Assembly (NCBI RefSeq): GCF_009363695.1 | Contig: NZ_CP045403.1 | Span: 3,106,001-3,170,000, forward strand | Reading direction: 5' to 3' | DNA length: 64,000 nt | Origin: Bacillus sp. THAF10 | GTDB lineage: Bacteria > Bacillota > Bacilli > Bacillales > Bacillaceae_I | Shown: in pieces, positions 1-7,875 of the stretch | Position numbering within the stretch: the stretch's first letter is position 1 | How the letters are laid out: each line of letters opens with the position of its first letter | Program-made: the position numbers and the translations under genes | The notes under the pieces: model-generated | Seen by the model: the letters and a program-made list of their open reading frames with translations, nothing else | The model's database searches: none | Told to the model about the DNA's origin: nothing

Positions 1-1424
1 ACTACATTTACCCAGTCCTCAATAGCAGCAAGTGGAGACTCGCCTGTACCTGATGGACGGATTTCTGTTGTTTTTGGCAACACAAGTGGAAGCTCTTCTT
101 CAGGAACAACTGTTGTTGTGCCATCTTCCCAGTGGATGACTGGAATTGGCTCCCCCCAGTAGCGCTGACGGCTGAATAGCCAATCACGAAGACGGTAGGA
201 TACTTTCTTTTCCCCTTTTTCGTTTGAAGCTAACCACTCAATCATGTTTGTGATGGCTTCTTCTTTTCCAAGGCCGTTTAAGAAATCGGAATTCACATGA
301 TCGCCGTCGCCTGTGTAGGCTTCTTTAGATACATCACCACCTGCAACAACCTCGATAATAGGAAGGTCGAATTTTGTTGCAAATTCCCAGTCGCGCTCGT
401 CATGTGCCGGAACTGCCATGATAGCACCAGTCCCATAGCTCATTAATACGTAATCGGCAATCCAGATTGGTAGCTTTTCACCATTTGCTGGGTTAACAGC
501 ATAGGCTCCAGTGAACACCCCTGATTTTTCTTTAGAAAGCTCGGTACGCTCAAGGTCACTCTTGCTTTGAATTTTCGCAACATAAGCATCTACTTGTTCA
601 CGTTGCTCATCAGTGGTAATTTTTTTCACTAATGGATGCTCGGGAGCAAGAACAGCATAAGTAGCGCCAAAAAGTGTATCAGGGCGTGTGGTGAAAACGG
701 TGAAGCTTTCGTCTGTACCATCAATTCCAAAGTGGACGTTTGCTCCTTCTGAACGGCCGATCCAGTTACGTTGCATATCCTTTAAGCTTTCTGGCCAATC
801 AAGCTCGTTTAGGTCTTCAAGTAGACGGTCTGCGTATTCAGTGATTCTCAAGATCCACTGTCTCATTGGACGGCGCTCGACTGGATGGCCGCCACGCTCT
901 GATTTTCCATCGATTACTTCTTCGTTCGCTAGTACTGTTCCTAGAGCTGGACACCAGTTTACAGGTACTTCATCCACATAGGCTAACCCTTTTTCGTAAA
1001 GCTTTGTGAAAATCCATTGTGTCCATTTGTAGAAGTTAGGATCTGTAGTGTTCACTTCGCGGTCCCAATCATAGGAGAAACCTAGTTCTTTGATTTGCCT
1101 GCGGAATGTGTTGATGTTTTGTTCGGTAAACTCTGCTGGGTCATTCCCAGTATCAAGTGCATACTGCTCAGCTGGAAGACCAAATGCATCCCAGCCCATT
1201 GGGTGAAGCACATTATAGCCTTGCATGCGCTTCATGCGTGAAAGGATGTCTGTTGCCGTGTAGCCTTCTGGGTGACCTACGTGTAGGCCTGCACCAGAGG
1301 GATACGGAAACATATCTAAAGCATAGAATTTTTCCTTTCCATTGTCCTCATGTGTTTTATTTGTTTTGTTTTCTTCCCAGTACTTTTGCCATTTTTGTTC
1401 AATAGATTGATGTTGAAACGCCAT
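1..1424 (-). CDS. leuS: Leucyl-tRNA synthetase, N-terminal part (3' end outside window)
   Basis: Class I aminoacyl-tRNA synthetase that charges tRNA-Leu in the cytoplasm. The translation begins [16 protein letters not shown] and carries the HIGH-type motif as [10 protein letters not shown], preceded by [11 protein letters not shown], as is typical of bacterial LeuRS. The CP1 editing domain follows ([12 protein letters not shown], then [15 protein letters not shown]). About 474 codons are present; the family is about 800 residues, so the C-terminal half lies beyond position 1. The start is fixed by an AGGAGG ribosome binding site 8 bases upstream. A leucine T-box leader precedes it, so expression should respond to uncharged tRNA-Leu. 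Confidence 0.97.
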   Translation of the reverse strand, partial: MAFQHQSIEQKWQKYWEENKTNKTHEDNGKEKFYALDMFPYPSGAGLHVGHPEGYTATDILSRMKRMQGYNVLHPMGWDAFGLPAEQYALDTGNDPAEFTEQNINTFRRQIKELGFSYDWDREVNTTDPNFYKWTQWIFTKLYEKGLAYVDEVPVNWCPALGTVLANEEVIDGKSERGGHPVERRPMRQWILRITEYADRLLEDLNELDWPESLKDMQRNWIGRSEGANVHFGIDGTDESFTVFTTRPDTLFGATYAVLAPEHPLVKKITTDEQREQVDAYVAKIQSKSDLERTELSKEKSGVFTGAYAVNPANGEKLPIWIADYVLMSYGTGAIMAVPAHDERDWEFATKFDLPIIEVVAGGDVSKEAYTGDGDHVNSDFLNGLGKEEAITNMIEWLASNEKGEKKVSYRLRDWLFSRQRYWGEPIPVIHWEDGTTTVVPEEELPLVLPKTTEIRPSGTGESPLAAIEDWVNV

Positions 1425-1446
1425 AAAATTTTCCTCCTAAATCAAA

Positions 1447-1712
1447 ATAAAAAAGCCTCTCATCCCAAAATAGGGACGAGAGGCTTGAATATACTTATTC
1501 ACCTTCCGCGGTACCACCCAAATTATTATCACTTTTTATGGTGATAATCACTCGAAATCCTTAACGCGGATGATACGGCAAAACCTTACTAGCTTCAGAT
1601 TTGAAGTGTTCACATTTGCTACTCCAAGGTGAGTTCATGAACGCTCGTTTGTTGACTTTCACCACCCGTCAACTCTCTTTGCTCGTTTCGTTCACTACTA
1701 ATCCTTTTCAAC
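1447..1712 (-). promoter_or_regulatory. T-box leader (leucine specific) upstream of leuS
   Basis: Read on the minus strand, the leader carries the T-box core GGGTGGTACCGCGGAAG (at about 1503-1520). It is followed by a GC-rich terminator hairpin (1453-1486, AAGCCTCTCGTCCC pairing with GGGATGAGAGGCTT) and a T run. Stem I lies near 1620-1712 and contains the AGTAGTGAACGA-type sequence. A CTC triplet in the putative specifier loop (GAACTCACC, near 1630) would read tRNA-Leu(GAG). Binding of uncharged tRNA would favour the antiterminator and allow leuS transcription. Confidence 0.93.
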
Positions 1713-1737
1713 GTATACAATTTAGTTGTTAGTTTGT

Positions 1738-1766
1738 ATTGTAATGAATTCTAAAAAAAACTGCAA
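1738..1766 (-). promoter_or_regulatory. SigA promoter of the leuS T-box transcript
   Basis: On the minus strand TTGCAG (1761-1766) is separated by 17 bases from TACAAT (1738-1743). This places the transcript start just ahead of T-box stem I. Confidence 0.75.
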
Positions 1767-1826
1767 GGGGTATTTTCCCTATTTCTCTAATCATTATGAA
1801 CAAATCGGAAAAAGTTATACAAAAGG

Positions 1827-1859
1827 AAAGTCCCAGTGCAGATGCAACACCGGGACTTT
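1827..1859 (-). terminator. Terminator after the hydroxybutyrate dehydrogenase operon
   Basis: AAAGTCCC (1827-1834) and GGGACTTT (1852-1859) form an inverted repeat extended by GTG/CAC. It lies just 3' of the dehydrogenase and is followed by a T-rich stretch on the minus strand. Confidence 0.75.
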
Positions 1860-1862
1860 TCT

Positions 1863-2639
1863 TTATTGAACTGTATATCCACCGTCTATAACGACTGCCT
1901 GACCGGTTACTCCACCGGCTGAATCGCTACTTAAAAACATCGCATAGTCGGCTATTTCTTTTACTTGTAGAAGTCTCTTCTGAGGCACCAATGGGTAGAT
2001 GACTTCTTCTACTACTTTTTCAAGCTCGACATTTCTGGTTGTCGCAAGGTCCTTTAGCTGGTTGCGAACAAGTGGGGTGTCCACGTACCCTGGGCAAAGG
2101 GCATTCACCGTTATCCCATGGGCCGCTCCTTCCAATGCAGATACCTTAGTTAGTCCAATAACACCATGTTTTGCGCTGTTGTAGGCTGCTTTTCCCGCAA
2201 ATCCAACCAGGCCGTTAATGGACGCCATATTGATGATGCGGCCAAAGCCTTGTTTTTTCATGATGGGGAAAGCATGCTTGGTTGCCACAAAAGGAGCAAC
2301 AAGCATGACCCTAGTCAATAGTTCAAACTTTTCGGTTGGAAATTCTTCAATCATGGAGACATGTTGAAGTCCCGCGTTATTAATTAAAACATCCAGTCTA
2401 CCAAACTCGCTTATCGTAGCATCGATTACAGATTTAAGATCGTCTTCTGAAGTTACGTCACAGCGCATCCCTTTTACCGTTAATCCTTGACGATGCAACT
2501 CTTCTCCAGCTTCTACGACATGTTCTTCATTTAAATCGGTTAGCATCACCTTTGCGTCAGCTTCTGCAAATTGTTTGCCAATTTCATAGCCTATCCCTTG
2601 CGCTGCTCCAGTGATGAGAACCACCTTATCTTTAACCAT
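1863..2639 (-). CDS. 3-hydroxybutyrate dehydrogenase (SDR family)
   Basis: Short-chain dehydrogenase of 258 residues. It has the NAD-binding TGAAQGIG motif (10-17), NNAG (87-90), catalytic Ser140 and the Y-x3-K pair Tyr153/Lys157. The stretch GYVDTPLVRNQL and the overall length match D-3-hydroxybutyrate dehydrogenases, which oxidise 3-hydroxybutyrate to acetoacetate with NAD+. It lies 29 bases downstream of a GntP-type permease gene, and the two form an operon read from a sigma-54 promoter. A GAGGAG ribosome binding site precedes the start; an in-frame ATG five codons or less upstream is too close to it. Substrate is inferred from family similarity and the permease pairing. Confidence 0.88.
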   Translation of the reverse strand: MVKDKVVLITGAAQGIGYEIGKQFAEADAKVMLTDLNEEHVVEAGEELHRQGLTVKGMRCDVTSEDDLKSVIDATISEFGRLDVLINNAGLQHVSMIEEFPTEKFELLTRVMLVAPFVATKHAFPIMKKQGFGRIINMASINGLVGFAGKAAYNSAKHGVIGLTKVSALEGAAHGITVNALCPGYVDTPLVRNQLKDLATTRNVELEKVVEEVIYPLVPQKRLLQVKEIADYAMFLSSDSAGGVTGQAVVIDGGYTVQ

Positions 2640-2668
2640 TGCTGCATTTTCTCCTCTCTATCTGCAAT

Positions 2669-3991
2669 TTAGATTCCAAGACCCATAGAGAATAGGGCTA
2701 TCGCTAGTGCTAATCCAATTAACGGCACAATGACCGTTAGGGCTGCTACTGGTCCGTAAGCCGCTTGGTGAGTCTCGCCACAAATGGCCCGAACTGTTGT
2801 TACAACATATCCGTTATGAGGCAGCGAATCTAGTGCACCAGAAGAGATGGCGACAGTACGGTGAAGCGCTTCTGGGTTGACTCCCATGTCCATGTAATGT
2901 GGCGCAATTAACGGAAGGGCAATAACCTGCCCACCAGAAGCAGATCCTGTCATACCTGCGATGACACTGACTGCGATGGCTGCTCCAATTAGCGGGCTAC
3001 CAGGGATATTTGTCATAGCCTCTACTACTGTTCCAAAGGCAGGGACTGCTTTAGCAACTCCACCAAAACCAACTACAGCTGCTGTGTTACCAATTGCGAT
3101 TAACGCACCCATTGTTCCTTCTGAAATGGCATTCCAAAAGTTTTTAAAGTATTTTCTGCCAAGGATATAAGTCATAATGATACCGCCTAATAGGGCAATA
3201 ATTAACGCAGACTGCTTTAAACTATCATGGAAAATAAACGAAATTATTAAAACAACTGCAAGTGGAATAAAACTCAAGAACGGATTTGGAAGTGGTCTTT
3301 CTCCATCAATGGTTGGATCAGAATCTCTTGAAACGAAAGTTTCCCCTCTTCCAACTGCTTTGGAAATCATGCGTTTCAACCACCAGTAACCGAAAATCAT
3401 CATAAACACTGCAACAAGCGCACTTACTTCCAAACCTGCATAAGGAGTAGTGTCTAAGTAAGGAATCGGGATCCAGTTCTGAATCTCCGGTGAGCCTGCA
3501 GACGTCATCGTGAAAGTAACAGAACCAAAGGCAAGAGCCGCTGGGATGAAACGTCTTGGTAGATTAGCCTGTTTGAATAAGCTGATTGCCATTGGGTAAA
3601 CAGAGAAGGCAACCACGAATAAGCTAACTCCTCCATAGGTTAAAATTGCACAAGCTGCAACAATCGCCAAAACCGCAAATTTCATTCCTAATTTATCAAC
3701 AACTAGCTTGGATACGGAATCTGCTGCCCCGCTATCCTCCATTACCTTACCGAAAATGGCACCGAGTAAGAACATTAAATACCAGGCAGTAACAAAGGAT
3801 GAGAATCCTCCCATATAACTGCTAACAAAGTTCACTTCTCCTTCTGCAACAAGCTGTGGAAACAATGGCATTCCACTGAGAACTGCTACAAATAATGCTG
3901 AAAGTGGACCAACTACTAATAAGTTCATGCCTCTCATCGTTAAAATAATTAATAATGCCAAACCACCGATCAGACCAATCATACTCCACAT
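2669..3991 (-). CDS. GntP-family permease, probable 3-hydroxybutyrate transporter
   Basis: Polytopic membrane protein of 440 residues with about 12 hydrophobic segments, for example the N-terminal MWSMIGLIGGLALLIILTM. It shows features of the GntP/CitM superfamily: the conserved TGSASGGQVIALPLI region and SSGALDSLPHNGYVVTT near the C-terminus. GntP permeases take up gluconate and other small organic acids by proton symport. As first gene of an operon with 3-hydroxybutyrate dehydrogenase, its likely substrate is 3-hydroxybutyrate (inference). It is transcribed from the sigma-54 promoter at 4081-4097. Confidence 0.88.
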   Translation of the reverse strand: MWSMIGLIGGLALLIILTMRGMNLLVVGPLSALFVAVLSGMPLFPQLVAEGEVNFVSSYMGGFSSFVTAWYLMFLLGAIFGKVMEDSGAADSVSKLVVDKLGMKFAVLAIVAACAILTYGGVSLFVVAFSVYPMAISLFKQANLPRRFIPAALAFGSVTFTMTSAGSPEIQNWIPIPYLDTTPYAGLEVSALVAVFMMIFGYWWLKRMISKAVGRGETFVSRDSDPTIDGERPLPNPFLSFIPLAVVLIISFIFHDSLKQSALIIALLGGIIMTYILGRKYFKNFWNAISEGTMGALIAIGNTAAVVGFGGVAKAVPAFGTVVEAMTNIPGSPLIGAAIAVSVIAGMTGSASGGQVIALPLIAPHYMDMGVNPEALHRTVAISSGALDSLPHNGYVVTTVRAICGETHQAAYGPVAALTVIVPLIGLALAIALFSMGLGI

Positions 3992-4080
3992 GTTTCTTTC
4001 CCCCTTTGTTTTTCGTCAGTAAACGCTTACAAATTTCCTCATGTAACGTACCGACTATTGTTGTCTTCCGAAATCATTAA

Positions 4081-4097
4081 TGCAAGAAGCGTGCCAA
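4081..4097 (-). promoter_or_regulatory. Sigma-54 (SigL) -24/-12 promoter of the permease/dehydrogenase operon
   Basis: The minus strand reads TTGGCACGCTTCTTGCA, which matches the sigma-54 consensus TGGCACR-N4-TTGCW with invariant GG and GC. It lies about 90 bases before the permease start and next to a gene for a sigma-54 activator. Confidence 0.93.
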
Positions 4098-4139
4098 CTT
4101 GCAATTCTAATTGTTTCAATATTTCGAACAAAAAGTTAT

Positions 4140-4221
4140 TCCAAGATTCTGGACAAAAAAGCAGACAGACCCTTGAATACAAAGGAGTCCAGAAATCTGG
4201 ATTGATTTCCGAGATTCTGGA
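4140..4221 (-). promoter_or_regulatory. Three inverted-repeat sites, probable upstream activating sequence
   Basis: Three 14-bp sites share the form TCC(A/G)-AGATTC-TGGA: 4140-4153 (TCCAAGATTCTGGA), 4188-4201 (TCCAGAAATCTGGA, a TCCAGA/TCTGGA inverted repeat) and 4208-4221 (TCCGAGATTCTGGA). They lie 43-140 bp upstream of the sigma-54 promoter and end at the stop codon of the activator gene. This is the expected position for enhancer binding sites of that activator (inference). Confidence 0.75.
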
Positions 4222-4225
4222 CTAA

Positions 4226-5593
4226 TTAGAGTTGATATTTTTTTATCTTTTCATAAAGACTTGATTTACTAATTCCGAGTTGTTTGGCCGTTTGATATTT
4301 GTCTTGCTGCATTTTTTCTAGTGTTTGGATGATTGCTTGTTTTTCTGCATCTTCCAATGTTTCTTTTAGCGTATTCGAGCCTAAAGGAAGAGCAAAGGCA
4401 TTTGTTACATAGTCAGGAAGTGCCTCAAGAGAAAGCTTTGCACCTGTGGAAAGATGAACAGCAGCTTGTATGACATTTTCAAGCTCCCGTATATTTCCAG
4501 GCCATCGGTAACGTGATAATGATTGCAATGCATCTTCGGTTACTCCTGAGATCCTTCGACCTGTTCGCTTGCATATTTTTTCAATAAAATGCCCTACTAG
4601 CATAGGAATATCTTCGGTTCTTTCTCGCAATGAAGGAATTTCAAACGGGATAACATGAATTCGATAGTATAGATCTTCTCGGAAGCGTTTTTCCTCCATC
4701 ATCTTTTCTAGTGGTCGATTTGTCGCTGCAATGACCCGTACGTTAACTTGGATTGGTTTGGTAGCTCCAATCGGTTCAACTTCTCCTTCTTGGAGTGCGC
4801 GCAATAGTTTTATTTGCATAGGCAGGGACATATCGCCAATCTCATCGAGAAATAGTGTGCCACCATCCGCTAACTGGAATTTCCCCTTTTTGCCACCTTT
4901 TTTCGCTCCCGTAAAGGCACCTTCTTCATAACCAAAAAGCTCGGACTCCAATAAATGTTCAGGAATGGCCGCACAGTTTAATTTGATAAATGGCATCTGG
5001 CTTCGGTTACTGAGCTGATGAATACTATGGGCAAAAAGCTCCTTTCCTGTCCCGCTTTCCCCACGTATTAAGACGGAAACATCGCTTGCTGCGATTTGTT
5101 TAACTTTGTCTTTTAATAGCTTAATAAGTTTGGAGTTTCCGATAATATCTTCTAGTGTATATTTGACACCCGTCTGCTGCTCATATTCCTGCAAGTAATT
5201 ACGGATACGGCCGAGCATGCTTTTAACGTGGGTGTTCATCTTGTCCCATTCACTTGTGTCGCGGAAAATAACGGTTCCATAGGCACCAATGACGTTTCCT
5301 TCTTTATCAAAGATGGGAACGCGATTGGCAATCATATAGTTGCCCTTAATGTACTGAAGGTCCGCAAGCTCTTCCTTCCCATTCTTCACGACTTCATGCA
5401 TTCTCGTGTTTTCAATCACTTCTGTCACATGCATACCAATCACTTTTTTATTATCCACACCAATAAATTTGCAGTAGCTATCGTTCATGTATATGATATG
5501 TCCCTCATGGTTCACAACGACAATCCACTCAAACGCATTAGCGATAATGGTGTCCATCATTTCTTCTGTTAATAAGCTTTCTTTGACTCCCAT
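4226..5593 (-). CDS. Sigma-54-dependent transcriptional activator (PAS-AAA-Fis)
   Basis: 455-residue enhancer-binding protein of the RocR/AcoR type. An N-terminal PAS domain (about residues 10-120, FEWIVVVNHEGHIIYMN) is followed by an AAA+ domain with Walker A GESGTGKE, the sigma-54 contact loop GAFTGA (in ELFGYEEGAFTGAKK), Walker B GGTLFLDEIGDM and the R-finger region YRWPGNIREL. A C-terminal Fis-type helix-turn-helix ends TAKQLGISKSSLYEKI. It sits directly upstream of a sigma-54 promoter and should activate the permease/dehydrogenase operon. The PAS domain suggests ligand sensing; the ligand is unknown. Confidence 0.93.
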   Translation of the reverse strand: MGVKESLLTEEMMDTIIANAFEWIVVVNHEGHIIYMNDSYCKFIGVDNKKVIGMHVTEVIENTRMHEVVKNGKEELADLQYIKGNYMIANRVPIFDKEGNVIGAYGTVIFRDTSEWDKMNTHVKSMLGRIRNYLQEYEQQTGVKYTLEDIIGNSKLIKLLKDKVKQIAASDVSVLIRGESGTGKELFAHSIHQLSNRSQMPFIKLNCAAIPEHLLESELFGYEEGAFTGAKKGGKKGKFQLADGGTLFLDEIGDMSLPMQIKLLRALQEGEVEPIGATKPIQVNVRVIAATNRPLEKMMEEKRFREDLYYRIHVIPFEIPSLRERTEDIPMLVGHFIEKICKRTGRRISGVTEDALQSLSRYRWPGNIRELENVIQAAVHLSTGAKLSLEALPDYVTNAFALPLGSNTLKETLEDAEKQAIIQTLEKMQQDKYQTAKQLGISKSSLYEKIKKYQL

Positions 5594-5725
5594 CTTTACC
5601 CCTCCTGCTTAACTAGCCTTAATATATCACAAAACTCTGACGATTGTGGGAGCGATTACATAAATACATTTTTTACAAGTCTGGTAGAATAGAAGTAACT
5701 ATATTCTGATCGTGAGGAATGCACC

Positions 5726-7477
5726 ATGCCTGATTGGTCCTACCATGGGATTTTTTCTCCCATTTTAAAAAAACTACCACCAAAAACATCAAGAGAGCTT
5801 ATTCATAAAAGCATGAATTCCATTGCTTCATTGCCATTTGGGTTAGGTTACCTCATCATTAATTTCTTAGGAAGAGAGGAGAGTCATCCTTCTCTAAAAA
5901 GGACAACACTTGGAATGGAATTTGCTAATCCCATTGGTCTATCTGGAGAAATTGATCCTAATCTTTCTGGCTTAAGGGCCTTTACTCACTTAGGTTTTGG
6001 TTTTTTAGAAATTGGTCCGGTAAGAATGACGAAAAATGAAGAAGTTTGCTCTCCAAGTATTGATTATGAAAAGAAACGAATTCAATTTTCTGAAGAAACG
6101 GTAGACCTAGAAACCACTAAAAGAATGTTACAGCGCCTAACCAAGAAACAGCCTATTTTCGCTTGCTTAGAAGGAACAAAAAGTGAAGTTCAGATAATGG
6201 CGTTAGCCTTAGAGCCCTTTGTGAATGGGTTTATTGTCAAATCTCCAGAGATCTACTCACTCTCAGATAAACCGATCCTTCTTTCTACAAAATCTATCGC
6301 GGGGAGTGAACCTTCAAAGTTTGATGGTATCGTGTTAGAGGAATCTCTAGGGTTTGATCAGCTATGTCAAGATGTGAAAACTTTACGGGCAAAAGAATTC
6401 AAGGGAAGTATTCTTACTTCTGGTGGAATCATTGAGCCTTATCAAGCAATTCATTTAATAGAAGCTGGAGCAGATTTAATTCTGTTAAAAGAAGGCTACG
6501 TGTTTTCTGGACCTGGACTTCCAAAACGAATAAAAGAAGGACTTTTACAGAAAAACAATATGGAAATACAAGTTCAGCCAGGATGGTTCGCTTATTGGTT
6601 ATTTGGGTTATTTATTATATTTGGAGGATTGTTAGCTTTGTTTTTTAGCTTAACCTCTATCATTCTTCCATATGATGAGTATTTTTTGGCTATGAAAAAA
6701 GAAGAGCTTTGGGCTTTTAACGAACGAATAATGAATTTTATGGCACATGACCGAATGACACTTGCAGGAACGATGATTTCAGGTGGAATCGTCTATATGC
6801 AGCTAGCAAAGCATGGGGTAAAAAAGAGATTAAAGTGGGCAAAACAAGCCATTGATATCGCTGCAATCTTAGGATTTCTTGGGATTTTTGCATTTATTGG
6901 GTATGGTTATTTTGACTGGTTACATCTACTATTTTGGCTAATATTACTACCTTTTTATCTCTATGGGTTTTGGAAGACTACAGGCATTAATGGCACTCCG
7001 ACGTCATTTAACCTTCGGAATAATCGGATATGGCGTATTGGAATCTATGGTCAACTAGCATTTGTACTTTTAGGGTTTTCGTTTGTAGCAGGTGGAATCA
7101 TTATTTCTTGGATTGGCGTTACTTCTGTGTTTGTTTCTACAGATATACAATTTATTTGCATGCCCCCAGAGATGTTAGAAAGCTTTAATCAACAATTAAT
7201 TCCAGTAATTGCTCATGATCGGGCTGGATTTGGGAGCGCCTTACTCAGTGTAGGACTGCTAGTATTAATGCTTGGATTATGGGGATATCAACAAGGAAAC
7301 AATTGGGTATGGTGGACATTTCTAATCGGAGGTATCCCTGCTTTTTTTGCAGGTATTTACATACATTTTTCAATTGGCTATACAACGTTTATCCATTTGG
7401 CTCCTGCATATTTTGCCCTATTCCTATATATTATCGGGTTATCTCTTTCTTATAAGTACCTTGTTCAGAGCAAGTAA
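5726..7477 (+). CDS. Dihydroorotate-dehydrogenase-like domain fused to a duplicated membrane module
   Basis: 583 residues. The N-terminal 275 or so resemble class 2 dihydroorotate dehydrogenase: an N-terminal helix region, LGMEFANPIGLSGEID, FGFLEIGPV, LTSGGIIEPYQAIHLIEAGADLILL and a GPGLPKRIKEGL ending. The FMN-contacting lysine region (normally AGFDKN) is SGEIDPN and the substrate-binding N-S/T-SPNT motif is not visible, so it is probably not a functional PyrD. The C-terminal half has about eight hydrophobic segments and an internal repeat: FN-x4-[ML]-AHDR occurs at about residues 333-343 and 491-501, each followed by a glycine-rich membrane segment. An extended -10 (TGGTAGAAT) lies about 40 bases upstream. 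Function unknown. Confidence 0.8.
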   Translation: MPDWSYHGIFSPILKKLPPKTSRELIHKSMNSIASLPFGLGYLIINFLGREESHPSLKRTTLGMEFANPIGLSGEIDPNLSGLRAFTHLGFGFLEIGPVRMTKNEEVCSPSIDYEKKRIQFSEETVDLETTKRMLQRLTKKQPIFACLEGTKSEVQIMALALEPFVNGFIVKSPEIYSLSDKPILLSTKSIAGSEPSKFDGIVLEESLGFDQLCQDVKTLRAKEFKGSILTSGGIIEPYQAIHLIEAGADLILLKEGYVFSGPGLPKRIKEGLLQKNNMEIQVQPGWFAYWLFGLFIIFGGLLALFFSLTSIILPYDEYFLAMKKEELWAFNERIMNFMAHDRMTLAGTMISGGIVYMQLAKHGVKKRLKWAKQAIDIAAILGFLGIFAFIGYGYFDWLHLLFWLILLPFYLYGFWKTTGINGTPTSFNLRNNRIWRIGIYGQLAFVLLGFSFVAGGIIISWIGVTSVFVSTDIQFICMPPEMLESFNQQLIPVIAHDRAGFGSALLSVGLLVLMLGLWGYQQGNNWVWWTFLIGGIPAFFAGIYIHFSIGYTTFIHLAPAYFALFLYIIGLSLSYKYLVQSK

Positions 7478-7506
7478 ATGTCTTCTTAACCGGGACTTAA
7501 GTTATA

Positions 7507-7535
7507 TTGAAATAACACTTTTGCGTTGATATTAT
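7507..7535 (+). promoter_or_regulatory. SigA-type promoter of the small secreted peptide gene
   Basis: TTGAAA (7507-7512), a 17-base spacer and TATTAT (7530-7535), followed about 35 bases later by the GAGGGAG ribosome binding site of the peptide gene. Confidence 0.6.
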
Positions 7536-7580
7536 TAAACAGAATTTTTAAAAACTATAGATTAGAGGGAGATGAAACGT

Positions 7581-7817
7581 ATGAAAAAATTAAGAAAAGT
7601 TGTCATTGCTGTTATGGCAGTATTTGCACTTACTTTTGGAAGTTTTGTTGCATCCGACTCTATTCATTCTGCAGAAGCTGCCAAAACCGCAAGCACCATC
7701 GGTTCCACTTCTACAGGTAGCGATTGGAAAAGCGGCAACACTGGCTTCACAGCAGGTTGTGCTGTTTCTGAATGGCTTGGAATTTTCAAATGTCACTCCT
7801 CTCAGGTGCCATGGTAA
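7581..7817 (+). CDS. Small exported peptide with two cysteines, function unknown
   Basis: 78 residues starting at the second ATG, which lies 9 bases from GGAG; the ATG at 7572 abuts the ribosome binding site. A lysine/arginine n-region (MKKLRK), a hydrophobic core (VVIAVMAVFALTFGSFV) and an AEA-A site near residue 34 form a type I signal peptide. The mature part would be about 45 residues, Ser/Thr/Gly rich, with two cysteines 12 residues apart (CAVSEWLGIFKC) that could form one disulfide, and it ends in QVPW. It has its own promoter and terminator. No family recognised; a secreted signalling or antimicrobial peptide is possible but unproven. Confidence 0.7.
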   Translation: MKKLRKVVIAVMAVFALTFGSFVASDSIHSAEAAKTASTIGSTSTGSDWKSGNTGFTAGCAVSEWLGIFKCHSSQVPW

Positions 7818-7836
7818 AAGTATTAATGCACAAAAA

Positions 7837-7870
7837 AATCCCCCACGCTCAAAAAATGAGTATGGGGGTT
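7837..7870. terminator. Bidirectional terminator between the peptide gene and htpG
   Basis: AATCCCCCACGCTC pairs with GAGTATGGGGGTT. It is flanked by a T-rich tract on the + side (TTTCTTTTT) and by an A run that is a T tract on the - strand, so it serves both converging genes. Confidence 0.85.
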
Positions 7871-7875
7871 TCTTT

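Noticed and set aside
5726..7477. Functional pyrD (class 2 dihydroorotate dehydrogenase)
   Set aside because: The FMN lysine region and substrate motif are not recognisable, and the long C-terminal membrane half is not part of PyrD.
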